DNA of 64,000 nucleotides. Origin: Poecilobothrus nobilitatus (taxonomy: Eukaryota > Arthropoda > Insecta > Diptera > Dolichopodidae). A program made the translations under genes and the position numbers. Position 1 is the stretch's first letter; every line of letters begins with the position of its first letter. Where the stretch lies: positions 112,897,865 through 112,961,864 of the forward strand of contig OX352772.1 of NCBI GenBank assembly GCA_947095535.1, given 5' to 3'. Shown one piece after another: positions 18,367 to 28,350 of this stretch. The notes below the pieces were generated by a model. It saw only the letters and a list, made by a program, of their open reading frames with translations, had not been told where the DNA came from and ran no database searches.

Positions 18367-19306
18367 CTATTTTTTTTTATTAATCCAAGTATTATAATCA
18401 TCATTGAACCCTAACCATTTAACAAAAACTTTATTACCTTGTTTTTTAATAATTTCTTCTACCAGGTAAGAATTTGGATATTTAACAGGAGTGAGTTCCT
18501 CTTTGTAGAAACCACCTGAAATAGGATTATTTTTATAATCTGATAATTGATATGTAACTGGATAATTGACATGTAACTGGATAACTTTACATATTATTGA
18601 TCTTATCAATTTTAAATATTTCAGTTGACCAATTTGGTTGATAGCCTTTTTCGAAGTGATATTTATATTTACTTATTCTTACATATTCACCAACCTTATA
18701 TTTACTTTTTTGAAAAATTTTAGGTTGCATACATATATTTTTTAATATATTTCTTTCATTTTTTCGCGTAACTTTTTCAGGTGGAAGCTTTATTGTAGAA
18801 TGTTTTCTTGAATTATAATCGTTTATTATTGATTGCAGAATAGATAACCATTTATAATTTCCATTTAGACTAAATTTTTTCCACATAGAATTTTTCATTG
18901 TACGATTAAATCGTTCAACAATTGATGCTTTTAATTCACTGTATGTATGATAGTGATTGATTATTTTTTCTCTCATATAGTTTTGGAATTGTGAATTAAA
19001 AAACTCTTTGCCTTGATCAGAGTGAATATTTTTGGGTATAACTTTAGCGCGCTCAAAAATTGATTTCAGGGCATTTAAAACATTTTCAGCATTCTTTGTT
19101 TTTACAGGTTCAGCATATGCGTATTTAGAAAATATATCTATGGCAGTTAACATATATTTAAAGCCATTATTAAACTTTACGTATGGTATCATTTCAACTA
19201 AATCAATTTGCCAAGTATCATTTAAACCTCTTTGTAAGAATTTCCTTCTAGGATATCTACGCCTTGATGGTCTATGAATTTCCATTACAATTTGAGCTTT
19301 TGACAT
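18367..19306 (-). pseudogene. Chromodomain integrase of element B, frameshifted
   Basis: Same layout as the integrase of element A: HRPSRRRYPRR start region, D in DTWQIDLVEM, D in HSDQGKEFF, E in ASIVERFNRT, the KVGEYVRISKYK SH3-like part and the chromodomain YLVEEIIKK...WLGFNDDYNTW. The frame breaks at 18587-18609, where ATGTAACTGGATAA occurs twice in tandem; the short duplication puts the chromodomain (18367-18609) out of frame with the core (18587-19306). The catalytic triad is kept. As in A, no N-terminal zinc domain is seen. The gene is convergent with the polymerase. Confidence 0.9.
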
Positions 19307-19569
19307 TATGCTTATACCATTTAACTAACTTTTCTAATTCTTTGTTATATTTTTCTACAAAATAGCATTCACAAGTGTCAGGCCCTGACGTACAATTATT
19401 ATAAGCCCAAGGACAGCAACTGAAATGTGTACCATATTCTGAACTGTACTGAACTGAACTGTACTTTACCAACAAATTTTTCTAAATAATTGTATAAATT
19501 TGAAATATAAGTTTTGTGTTCATCTAATAATGTAAATGAGTATTTTTCTAAGAAATCTTTCACATCCAT
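19272..19569 (-). pseudogene. Small Cys-rich protein upstream of integrase (element B), frameshifted
   Basis: The homologue of 4096-4389 in element A: N-terminal MDVKDFLEKYSFTLLDEHKT and Cys cluster SCCPWAYNNCTSGPDTCECYF followed by a charged helix. The two halves lie in different frames, broken at an expanded CTGAACTGTA repeat (19440-19465). The 3' end overlaps the integrase start by 35 bp, suggesting close coupling. The start at 19569 is chosen because it aligns with element A's protein start. Confidence 0.65.
19440..19465. repeat. Short CTGAACTGTA tandem expansion
   Basis: Repeated CTGAA/CTGTA units inside the small Cys-rich gene; it explains the frame change there. Confidence 0.7.
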
Positions 19570-19620
19570 TCTTAAAATAAATACCAATAAAGATAATGCA
19601 TTCTTTTTATACCTTTTCAA

Positions 19621-19919
19621 AATTTGAATTTGTAAGATTTGTAATTTAATATGGCAATAATGCCAAAATAAAGTATATTACGGTATAAATTTTATCGTAA
19701 ATTTAAATAAAAAATTGTATATAAAGAGAGGAAAAAAATTAATAAAATGATTTTGATATACAGATTTTTAAAAGAAGAACTTAGTATTTTTTCTTTTTAA
19801 TTACTACAAATTTTTATTCAGTCAGTTGTCAGTTCTAATCTTAGTAACACTGCAAATTAATAAAAAAAAATACTTAATTTTCTCACAAAGTCTGGTTATT
19901 CAACATTTTAACATTTCAA
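19621..19919. other. Intergenic AT-rich region between divergent genes
   Basis: Contains TATATAAAG near 19717 and a CAGTCAGTTGTCAGTT stretch near 19819 that may be promoter elements, plus A/T runs. No gene seen. Confidence 0.4.
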
Positions 19920-20111
19920 ATGGACAGTAATTTTGTAGAAAGAGAGCAAGTTTCTGCATCTTTGGACAATGTTAAAGAGAATTTGCAACCAACCACATTA
20001 TATCCGTATTATTGTAGATGTTTAATATTTTTTTTTATATTTTTGTTTATTTATTGTGTTGTTTTTGCTATTGCCATATTTTATTGTAATTGTAAAAACA
20101 AAAGTAAATAA
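19920..20111 (+). CDS. Small single-pass membrane protein (element B)
   Basis: 63 residues: a polar N-terminus (MDSNFVEREQVSASLDN), then YCRCLIFFFIFLFIYCVVFA, a clear membrane segment, and a short Cys/Lys tail (CNCKNKSK). No signal-peptide pattern, so probably a tail-type anchor. It is the only plus-strand gene in this part of B. Family unknown; small membrane proteins are common accessory genes in such elements. Confidence 0.5.
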   Translation: MDSNFVEREQVSASLDNVKENLQPTTLYPYYCRCLIFFFIFLFIYCVVFAIAIFYCNCKNKSK

Positions 20112-20157
20112 AGTTTATTTAAAATTTTTTATTATAAATTTATTTTACAGTTTAATC

Positions 20158-20654
20158 TTATTCTAACATTTTATTCTCTTGATTTATATTTAAATATTTA
20201 TCTATTAATTCTTTTAATAAAAATGGAATCTCAAAAAATAATCTAGAATAATTACATTGAACATTAAACCTGTTTAATGGAATGTATATTTCATCTTTTA
20301 ATATAGTTTGCTGGTTTTCCACACACGTTCTAATATATTTTCTTACGTATTCTTTTACACATCCTTCAGCATTTTTGTTGTAAACCATTACTAAGTGGAT
20401 AAAATTAAATAGATTACGAAATTTATCAATTTCCTCATCTTTTAGTACAAATGACAGTGGTTTTCCAGCTTTTATACCAAATTGTAAGCAGGAAACTTTA
20501 TTTTTAGAATGTAGATGTCTTCATAATTAATAAACATTAAATTTTTCCCAATGCGGTGTAATGAAATTGTTGCTTCTATTAATTCTGTATGAAAACCAAC
20601 AACAATTTTTACCGTGTGTGCTTCGTTTAAAAAATAGGTATAGACCAATAACAT
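20158..20654 (-). pseudogene. Conserved hypothetical protein of element B, frameshifted
   Basis: Two minus-strand frames form one gene of about 165 residues: 20472-20654 (MLLVYTYFLN..., IGKNLMFINYEDIYILK) and, one base shifted at the A run near 20510, CLQFGIKAGKPLSFVLKDEE then MVYNKNAEGCVKEYV (20158-20388). The first 80 residues look like beta strands ending in a helix, loosely like a PC4/whirly ssDNA-binding fold, but no motif proves it. It sits just after the protease gene in the minus-strand array. Confidence 0.5.
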
Positions 20655-20729
20655 ATTGTATATGATACTATTCCTCTCACAGTTGTTTTAAAATGAGTTA
20701 AAAAACCGCAATATTTTAGATATATATAT

Positions 20730-21215
20730 TTATATTTTTTGTTTAGAAACACAGCTCTGAATATACTTTTTCCCAAATATGCTGTTATAAAGTTTTAAAA
20801 TTAGATTATCATTATGGATATAACTAACACTACTAAATTGTGTTAAAAATTTATTCATACTTATATTATTACACTTACACCAAGCGTAAACACAACAATA
20901 TTGTCCACATACATCTGAAAAGTTACTTTGTAATTGTCTATCATTAAATATTATGCATTGGTTTTTTAAATAATTAAGAATTTCTGGTTTATCTGGTGTG
21001 CCACCGTAAGAATCAAAATATTCTATACAACCATCTTTTGGAATAAAAATAACTAACCAATGTGTTCCAGGATCTTTGGCTTTATCAGTGTTTACAGTCA
21101 TGAATGTTGGCCTTTCAACTATATTAAATAATTTACCCAAAGCAAAAACTCCTTTCAAAAATTTGTTTGTGTATTTGTTACATCTTAATATATTAGTTAA
21201 TTCTAAAGTATTCAT
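20730..21215 (-). CDS. Adenain-like cysteine protease (element B)
   Basis: A 161-residue maturation protease with H52 (GTHWLVIF), D68 (EYFDSYGG), oxyanion Q96 and nucleophile C103 (SDVCGQYCCVYAW); the Gln-Cys spacing of seven matches adenain and the protease of element A. Its ATG (21213-21215) overlaps the stop of the upstream gene in an ATGA arrangement, so the two were tightly coupled. This is one of the few intact frames in element B. Basic tail of about 25 residues. Confidence 0.9.
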   Translation of the reverse strand: MNTLELTNILRCNKYTNKFLKGVFALGKLFNIVERPTFMTVNTDKAKDPGTHWLVIFIPKDGCIEYFDSYGGTPDKPEILNYLKNQCIIFNDRQLQSNFSDVCGQYCCVYAWCKCNNISMNKFLTQFSSVSYIHNDNLILKLYNSIFGKKYIQSCVSKQKI

Positions 21216-21500
21216 GAATCAAATTTACTTAAATCATACACTTTACTTATTTCATTAGTGTAATTTATTAAGAAATCTTTTTTTATTTTTTCATTTGTTA
21301 TAATAATATCAAATTTCTCCAATATCTGTCTAAGATCATTATTTATTTTATTATTGTGAACAGTTCCAAAAGTATAATTTTCAAGATGATAATTTAAAAG
21401 TTCTTTTGTTGGAAATTTGTATGTAAACTCTTTTATTAATTTTTTACAAGGTTCTTTAATTCCAAGTAAGCAAATATCTTTCGCGAATAAGTTGTTTATA
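21212..21500 (-). pseudogene. Exonuclease-like conserved gene of element B, C-terminal piece
   Basis: An open frame with LFAKDICLLGIKEPCKKLI, YKFPTKELLNYHLENYTFG and LRQILEKFDIIITNEKIKKD, ending in a stop that overlaps the protease start. The gene's first 17 codons are at 23085-23135 beyond a 1.58-kb repeat. Its pattern (VD, FxKxIxLL, FP..EL, L...L..DIII, K.DFL) matches the gene at 29121-29615, so B has two paralogues of this family. The pieces differ by one base in frame, so a further small change occurred. Confidence 0.6.
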
Positions 21501-23084
21501 CCCGTACGATAGGATCGGGTATAATAAAATTACTCCTCCGTTTGTAACACCTCGAAATAAGCGAGCTAGATATACCTTCAAAGGTATGGATCGGATCAGA
21601 AAAAAATTCTAAGACTTTTGAGCCATGTCCGTCCGTCCGTCCGTCCGTCAGCACGCTAACTCAAAAACTAAGAAAGCTAGAATCTTGAAATTTACACAAA
21701 ATATTCTTACAACAATTTGTAGGTTCCCTATTTTTTTTGGTTGAGTTTGGACCAAACCTTAAGGTAGCTCTCGAACACCTAACTTTTAGATCCCCACATT
21801 TTTTTTGAAATAGAGCTATGAAATTTTAACTGCTGATAGATGTCATAAAAATATTAATTTTATTTTTAATAACTTTATTTTGCACCCCCACCCGTTACGA
21901 AGCTACAGTTCCCCAAAGGTTCAAAAAAGCTCTATATTTAAATTGTTATAGTACAAGTTGTATAAGGTATATCTTCATTTTGAAAACGCCAAACGATTAC
22001 TACTTTCATTAGCTTTAAAAGTATATATACAATAAATATATATATATATAAGTATATAAACAATAAATATATATACGGTGTCTTAATTTACCGTTATGCG
22101 AAACTAAAATTTTGCAAAATCCTTTAACCCTTCTATCTTCTATACGGTTTAATTTGGAAACTTGAAATTTTGACAGAAGTTAGATCTTTGAAAAGAAGTA
22201 AGAGTCATTTCAGAAATTTTTTTTGTATCACCCCCCGTTTAGGAGCTGTAAGGGGTGAAAAACTGAAAATTTCCAATTTTTAAACACCTGTAACTTGAAC
22301 ACCTGTTAAAATTTTTTTGAAGTAATACACAAAAATTAAAGTTTCAATATTATATTTCAGTTAACAACTTTATTTAATAATATATGGTTACTTTATAATT
22401 GACGAAAGAGTTACTTGATTTTTTCAAATTTTCTAACAAATTTCTTTAACTAATTTTTTTGCATTTTGTTTTACTCGATAATTTGAAATTGTTGAGGATA
22501 TAATGCGTAGTACAAAAAACTGTAAATAAATAAACAACATAACGGTTGCTTGAAGAATTTTTATTTATATGATATTGATATACATACATACTTATATAAT
22601 ATCATGTTTATTTACATATCGTATATGTCACTGATGAATGAATGATAAGAGTATAGATGTATATTATATAGCGCCGTATTTACATACATATATGTATTTT
22701 ATTGTACTTATAAGAAATTATTCTGTCAATGGAATATTTAAATATAATATAATATTTAAAATTATATATTTACCATTTTAGTACTAAGTAAATTTAATAT
22801 ACATTTACCGCTTAGTATTAAATGGTACTATAGAATATTTGAAAAAGTTTTGGATTGATAATCGTTATGTGGAAGGTTAGAATTTGCTTTAGAAGAATGT
22901 ATAAACATATAGTTTGAATATATCTACAACCTATAGTTCTAGAAATTATAAAATTCACCCAAATTATTTTAAAATACTAAAATATTAAAAAAATAATATT
23001 GTAAGCAGAGTGACAGGCTGTGAACATACTAACGGTTCGTACGGGTATCTAAGAGTTGACAAAGGCAACTGTATTCTTCCTCGT
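21501..23084 (+). mobile_element. 1.58-kb interspersed repeat, copy 1 (unknown DNA element)
   Basis: Nearly the reverse complement of 25186-26731. It begins CCCGTACGATAGGATCGGG and ends TATTCTTCCTCGT; the internal motif ACCCGTACGA recurs inverted 40 bp from the far end. It contains a (GTCC)n run (about 21629-21650), ACACCTGTAACTTGAACACCTG and a TATATA tract, and no ORF. Flanks TTTATA (21495-21500) and TTTATC (23085-23090) suggest an imperfect 6-bp target duplication. Likely a non-autonomous DNA transposon. Confidence 0.8.
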
Positions 23085-23135
23085 TTTATCATCAAAACAA
23101 AATGTTACATCTACAAGTGCACAGGTTAATGACAT
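23085..23135 (-). pseudogene. Exonuclease-like gene of element B, N-terminal piece
   Basis: ATG at 23135, then SLTCALVDVTFCFDDK before the repeat boundary. It follows the hexon stop by 39 bp on the same strand, which fits the gene order. Continues at 21500. Confidence 0.5.
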
Positions 23136-23173
23136 CTTAACAAATACTCAAATTCAAGTCTTAAGTAATCTAT

Positions 23174-24452
23174 TTATAGATTTGTGAACACATTTCGATT
23201 TTTATCAATTTGTAAATTTGCATCAAATTCTCCATAAACTATAGCAGATAGAGTTGATGGAAGCGGTTTTGATAGCCTTGCTTCAATTCGGACAGTACCT
23301 TGATTAAGTAATCCATGACAAACTTCATTTCCTGATGCATCTGAAGTTAAATCAAAAGCGAATATAAAGAATCCATTACCAAACATAGATTTTGTTATCT
23401 GATGACCTTTATCATTATTATATATGCCTGTACCAGAAAATAGCGTATGATATACACGTGTATACCAATTATTTTCTTCCGTAAAACTGGTTTCAATTAT
23501 TGTATTAGGTATTTGTACTCCATTTACATATAACATGAATTGAGAAATATCAAAGTGTTTAAAATTAAATGGATTTTTTGATCTTTTTCCAGAGTAACCG
23601 GCATTCTCTGTCATACAAAATAATATCGTGTTTGGTAACTGCCCAATAAATACATTATCAAGCGAAATAGTTGTACTATTAGAAGGAATCGTAAAACTTT
23701 TTACTTCTACCCGTTTATAATTATATTTGGCGTTCGACTTCTCAATAACAGTATTATGTGCTAATAATACACTAGGATTAATAGTTCCATGTCTCATAAA
23801 CAATGTTGCTTCTACAATTTTTAATTGAGATTCATCAGAATCATCTCCGAAAAAGAAAAAATCTGGTTTTTCTAATGTTAAAAATATTCTAACATCAACA
23901 TTATTTATCAGAAGAGTTAGCTGATTGAACATATCTACATGTAATTTACCCATAAGCTCTACAACATTGCTATTTTGGTAAGCTTTTTGTCAAATTTTGC
24001 TATATTTGGTTTATCCAGATTCCAACCGGCACATTCCAAATGTGTTGTTGCTGCATCTGTACCATAATTTAATAATGATTCAATGTAAGCTCTGTAGTGG
24101 TAATTACTGTCTGAGGGGGTTATATTTTTAACATTTAACTGTACATTACACTGTTTTATTAGAGAGTGAAGAAGATTATTAACAACACTTGGTTGTGCTA
24201 TTAGTCTTCCATCAGTTCCTTTATCATTATTATAATAAGTTCCATCTTTTTTAAAATTTGAACTTTTAATCGTAAATATACAGAAGATAAATCTCTATAT
24301 GTATCACCATGACCTAATGATAGAAATTTGATTGTTGACGGATTGTCTAGGGAAGCAATTGGATTGCAAGAAACCTCCTCAGATCGTAAAATACTGGATT
24401 GAATAGGTTGCGTTTTAAAAATATCTAATTCAGATTTCATACATTCCACCAT
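23174..24452 (-). pseudogene. Hexon-like major capsid protein (F54H12.2-like) of element B, two frameshifts
   Basis: A Polinton double jelly-roll capsid protein of the type annotated F54H12.2-like in animal genomes. The start (24452) reads ECMKSELDIFKTQPIQSS and LSLGHGDTYRDLSS; the middle LLNYGTDAATTHLE lies in a second frame; the rest (23174-23953) has FTIPSNSTTISLDNVFIGQL, NPFNFKHFDISQFMLYVNG and YGEFDANLQIDKNRNV. Frame changes occur near 24240 and 23976, both in A-runs that appear one base short, so assembly error is possible as well as decay. It directly follows the pVI/pX-like gene. Confidence 0.88.
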
Positions 24453-24454
24453 GA

Positions 24455-24892
24455 TTAGTTAAAAATATCTTTTAGTTTCTTTTTCTTATTAACTTTACGC
24501 CGTTTTGACATAGAATAATTGGAATTGCTAATGTTAAGTCTTTTTATAGTTTTCCTTTTTCTTTTACCAGATCCATATATTTCATTAAGCTTCCTAACAG
24601 CTCCGCGTCTTACATTTTTCATAATTTCTTTACCTCTATCTTGAACAACTTCCTTTACATTTGCCCCTGATGCAATATCAGATAAAGCGCTAATACCAGA
24701 GTTAATGACCTCTTTTTTAAATATATTAGCACCTGAAGCAAATATAGGTTTCAAATACTTAAAAAGACTTCCAAAAAAACTTCCTAATCCGCGACCTCTT
24801 TGGTAAGGTATGGTAGAATGCAATAAAGGCCCAATGTCATCAAGACCTCTTCCGGATTGTACTAAATAATATCTGTAATACACTTTCTCCAT
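24455..24892 (-). CDS. Basic minor capsid/core protein, adenovirus pVI/pX-like (element B)
   Basis: 145 residues with a Gly-rich N-terminus (YYLVQSGRGLDDIGPLLHS, then RGRGLGSFFGSLFKYLKPIF), an amphipathic helix region (NIFKKEVINSGISALSDIA) and a very basic tail (SGKRKRKTIKRL, SKRRKVNKKKKLKD). This RGLGxFF...GA...G arrangement resembles adenovirus pX/pVI precursors and the corresponding Polinton proteins. The Gly motifs resemble protease cleavage sites (for example near SGRGL). It lies between penton and hexon genes with 2 bp to the hexon gene. Frame intact. Confidence 0.75.
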   Translation of the reverse strand: MEKVYYRYYLVQSGRGLDDIGPLLHSTIPYQRGRGLGSFFGSLFKYLKPIFASGANIFKKEVINSGISALSDIASGANVKEVVQDRGKEIMKNVRRGAVRKLNEIYGSGKRKRKTIKRLNISNSNYSMSKRRKVNKKKKLKDIFN

Positions 24893-24939
24893 TACGTTTA
24901 AAATAAAATTAATATTAAAATTTACAAACTGACATTTAT

Positions 24940-25185
24940 TTATACTTTTTTAAAATGTAATACAATTTTTGTAGGAATACTACTATCACTAAAATTTATT
25001 TTATAACCATATTTATCACATAAGAGCATTGAAATACTATCAAATGATTTTTCAACATTACAATATTGAATTATGTTAAATTCTTTTACTGTGTTAGTAA
25101 AAGCATTTTCTGTATTAACAGTTCTTAAACATCTTACATTTTTACCACCTATATTTTGTGGTTCAATAATATCAGTGTATATAAA
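24940..25185 (-). pseudogene. Penton-like minor capsid protein of element B, C-terminal piece
   Basis: Reads IYTDIIEPQNIGGKNVRCLR, then EFNIIQYCNVEKSFDSIS and a final KIVLHFKKV, the usual C-terminal end of this Polinton penton family. The frame before IYTD is repeat sequence, so the apparent ATG (25215) is not real. The upstream part of the gene is at 26732-27409. Confidence 0.8.
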
Positions 25186-26731
25186 AACGAGGAAGAATAC
25201 AGTTGCCTTTGTCAACTCTTAGATACCCGTACGAACCGTTAATATGTTCACAGCCTGTCACTCTGTTCACAATATTATTTTTTTAATATTTTAGTATTTT
25301 AAAATAATTTGGGTGAATTTTATAATTTCTAGAACTATGGGTTGTACATATATTCAAACTATATGTTTATATGTACATTCTTCAAAAGCAGATTCTAACC
25401 TTTCACATAACGATTATCAATCCAAAACTTTTTCAAATATTCTATAGTACCATTTAATACTAAGCGGTAAATGTATATTAAATTTACTTAGTACAAAATA
25501 GTAAATATAATTTTAAATATTATATTCTATTATATTTAAATATTCCATTGACAGAATAATTTCTTATAAGTACAATAAAATACATATATGTATGTAAATA
25601 CGGCTCTATATAATATACATCTATACTCTTATCATTCATTCATCAGTGACATATACGATATGTAATTAAACATGATATTATTTAAGTATGTATATATATT
25701 AATATCATATAAATAAAAATTCTTCAAGCAACCGTTATGTTGTTTATTTATTTACATTTTTATGTACTACGCATTATATACTCAACAATTTCAAATTATC
25801 GAGTAAAACAAAATGGAAAAAATTCGTTAAAGAAATTTGTTAGAAAATTTGAAAAAATCAAGTAACACTTTCGTCAATTATAAAGTAACCCTATTATATT
25901 AAAAAAAGTTGTAAACAGAAAAAAGAGTATAATGTTGGAGCTTTAATTTTTGTGTATTACTTGAAAAAAAATTTTAACAGGTGTTTAAAAATAGGAAATT
26001 TTCAGTTTTTGAGCCTTTACAGCTCCTAAACGGGGGGTGATACAAATCTGAAATGACTCATACTTATTTTCAAAGATCTAACTTCTGTCAAAATTTCAAG
26101 TTTCCAACTTAAACCGTTTAGAAGATAGAAGCGTTGAAGGATTTTGCAAAATTTGAGTTTCACATAACGGTAAATTAAGACACCGTATGCCACAAATATA
26201 TATTTATTGTGTACATACTTTTAAAGCTAATAAAAGTAGTAATCGTTTGGCGTTTTCAAAATGAAGATATACCTTGTACAACTTTTGCTATAACAATTTA
26301 AATATAGAGCTTTTTTGAACCTTTGGGGAGCTATAGCTCCGTAACGGGTGGGGCTACAAAAAAAAGTTATTAAAAATAAAATTAATATTTTTGTGAGATC
26401 TATCAGTAGTTAAAATTTTATAGCTCTATTGCAAAAAAAATTTGGGGATCTAAAAGTTTGGTGTTCGAGAGCTACCCTAAGGCTTGGTCCAAACTCAACA
26501 AAAAAAAAATAGGGAACCTACAAATTACTCCCAGAATAGTTTGTGTAAATTGCAAAATTCTAGCTTTCTTAGTTTTTGAGTTAGCGTGCTGACGGACGGA
26601 CGGACATGGCTCAAAAGTCTTAGAATTTTTTTCTGATCCGATCCATACCTTTGAAGGTATATCTAGCTCGCTTATTTCGAGGTGTTACAAACGGAGGAGT
26701 AATTTTATTATACCCGATCCTATCGTACGGG
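25186..26731 (-). mobile_element. 1.55-kb interspersed repeat, copy 2, inserted in the penton gene
   Basis: Inverted relative to copy 1 at 21501-23084 and very similar along its whole length. It is flanked by a perfect TATAAA duplication (25180-25185 and 26732-26737). Setting aside the repeat and one TATAAA copy leaves the penton reading frame continuous, so the insertion was clean and recent compared with B itself. No ORF of note inside. Confidence 0.88.
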
Positions 26732-27409
26732 TATAAACATATCTGGTTTCTCTACAGGAATTAAATTCATGCTATCAATAAACAATTTAAAAACTTCAAT
26801 TACACGAGGTTTATATTTTTTAGGGTCAGTTAATTTTACGAAAGCTTGATCAAAACATGTTTTTAAAAGTCCATCTAAGCTGTAAGTGAAATTTGTTCTT
26901 AATTTGATGTTAACTTTTGGCTTACTTAAACAGATAGTAGTGTATAATAAAGTTTTTGAAAACTCCTCAGCTGTGTTTGGTATTACATAGTTTGTATCGT
27001 CATTTATAAAGTTAAAAATACCCCAAATTAGTTGACGTAAAACTTCTTTTCTTGAAAATCCTAATAATGGTCGAATATTTTGAATAGGAAAGTAGGAAGG
27101 AACAGAACATTCCAATCGCATATCATTTGATCGTTACTATATGGTATATAACTAGTCCCAACACCAATACGGTTTGTCTGCATACCATAGTGATATATAT
27201 TTGAGTACTTTTTCCCATTCCTCACCATAGACATTTGGAATCAAATCATTAGCATATATTTCAGATACACCAACTTTCCAATTAGAATCGATCATATATT
27301 TATCCATTTTATTCGTAAAAGTTGATAATGTGTTTTCGGGGTAAAAATTCATTGATGAATCACTGAGTAATGTGACGTAAAATTCATCATTTACTTGTAC
27401 GTTGTCCAT
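26732..27409 (-). pseudogene. Penton-like minor capsid protein of element B, N-terminal and middle piece
   Basis: Begins MDNVQVNDEFYVTLLSDSSM with PENTLSTFTNKMD and WKVGVSEIYANDL, the recognised start of the Polinton penton of the F54H12.2 lineage (FYVTLxSxxSM...F..N...F...L). A frame change between 27152 and 27121 precedes the second open stretch (26720-27121; IRPLLGFSRKEVLRQ, LIPVEKPDMF), and the gene is then cut by the repeat. The N-terminus overlaps the upstream gene by 19 bp. Confidence 0.8.
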
Positions 27410-28065
27410 GAACTTGTAGATTTATTTTTACGAATTGGAAAATTAAGTTGTGTTTGAGTATCACCTGCTTTCGCTGATCGCAATAAACGTTTTGGAGATC
27501 TATTTATAGTTTTTTCCTTTTTCGTTGGTGGTCTTGGACTATCTAATGGAACTGTTATTATATCACCAGTATCTGTTTCAAACATTTGAACATTTTTACT
27601 CCTAATTGATTTTCGTTTTCTTAACCGTTCCCCCGCTGTTGCAGCAGACATTGCTTTTGATAAAACATTTTCTTCATTTTCTTCGTCTTTAAACACATTA
27701 TCAGGGGTATCCTTATATATTTCTTCCTCAGGGAATTGCATTTTAATGTCTCTATATTTAACAGAATCTGATTGTACCTTTGCATCTTTAAGTAATGATT
27801 TTACACGTGTTTGAGTACTTTTTGATTCCATTAGTATCGTTTTTCCTTTTTCTCTGTTTTGTGGAAGAGTTCTGCTCTGATTTTGTTTTTTAAACAAGTT
27901 TTGCCGTAAAAAATATAATTTCTGGATATCAGTCAAATGCTTATTTAACATAATTTTTTTTATATTTTTATCCAACTGGTTAATTTCAAGATTAGAATTT
28001 TGTTTAAGTTTTTCATATATTTCCGGTTTGAGAATTATCATTTTATTAAATGCTGAATTATTCAT
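27391..28065 (-). CDS. Conserved Polinton protein of unknown function (element B)
   Basis: 224 residues. N-terminal helical region with LKPEIYEKLKQNSNLEINQL and KIMLNKHLTDIQKLYFLRQ, a pattern (LD..I..IL...L....K..L..Q.L) that recurs in proteins found beside Polinton capsid genes. The remainder is charged and probably disordered, with a basic SIRSKNV and RSPKRLLRSAKAGD tail. Start codon overlaps the stop of the upstream small gene (ATGA). Frame intact; function unknown, possibly a scaffold or DNA-binding virion protein. Confidence 0.65.
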   Translation of the reverse strand: MNNSAFNKMIILKPEIYEKLKQNSNLEINQLDKNIKKIMLNKHLTDIQKLYFLRQNLFKKQNQSRTLPQNREKGKTILMESKSTQTRVKSLLKDAKVQSDSVKYRDIKMQFPEEEIYKDTPDNVFKDEENEENVLSKAMSAATAGERLRKRKSIRSKNVQMFETDTGDIITVPLDSPRPPTKKEKTINRSPKRLLRSAKAGDTQTQLNFPIRKNKSTSSWTTYK

Positions 28066-28350
28066 TTTATAAGATTTCCAATCAACCCTGAAAGAACTGC
28101 ACCAAGAAGAGTAGGTAAAAATCCTCCTTTTTGAACAATAATTTTTCGTTTATTGTTTATGGATTTTTTATAACAAATGAGTGATCTTAACTCCCTTTTA
28201 TATCTTTTTAATTGATTTTTTATTCAACTTACAGTTACCATTTAAAATATTTAACGATATTTCACAAATTGTTTTAATTACATCTGGTTCACAATGTTTT
28301 ATAATAACTCTTTGGAATTTCGGTTTAGAATTTTTTAACAGGTGCAATAT
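28062..28350 (-). pseudogene. Small basic/hydrophobic Polinton protein, frameshifted
   Basis: Two frames on the minus strand: SKPKFQRVIIKHCEPDVIKT with ICEISLNILNGNCKL, then after a frame change in the AAAAAG run near 28190, a stretch ending KIIVQKGGFLPTLLGAVLSG and LIGNLIK before a stop that overlaps the next start. The tail VQKGGFLPxLLxAVLxxL is characteristic of a short protein conserved in many Polintons, probably membrane-interacting. The 5' end overlaps the ATPase gene; no ATG is seen, so the start is uncertain. Confidence 0.6.

Noticed and set aside
21501..26731. One fold-back transposon carrying capsid genes as cargo
   Set aside because: Each repeat interrupts a different element B gene with its own target duplication, and the genes between belong to B's ordinary order.
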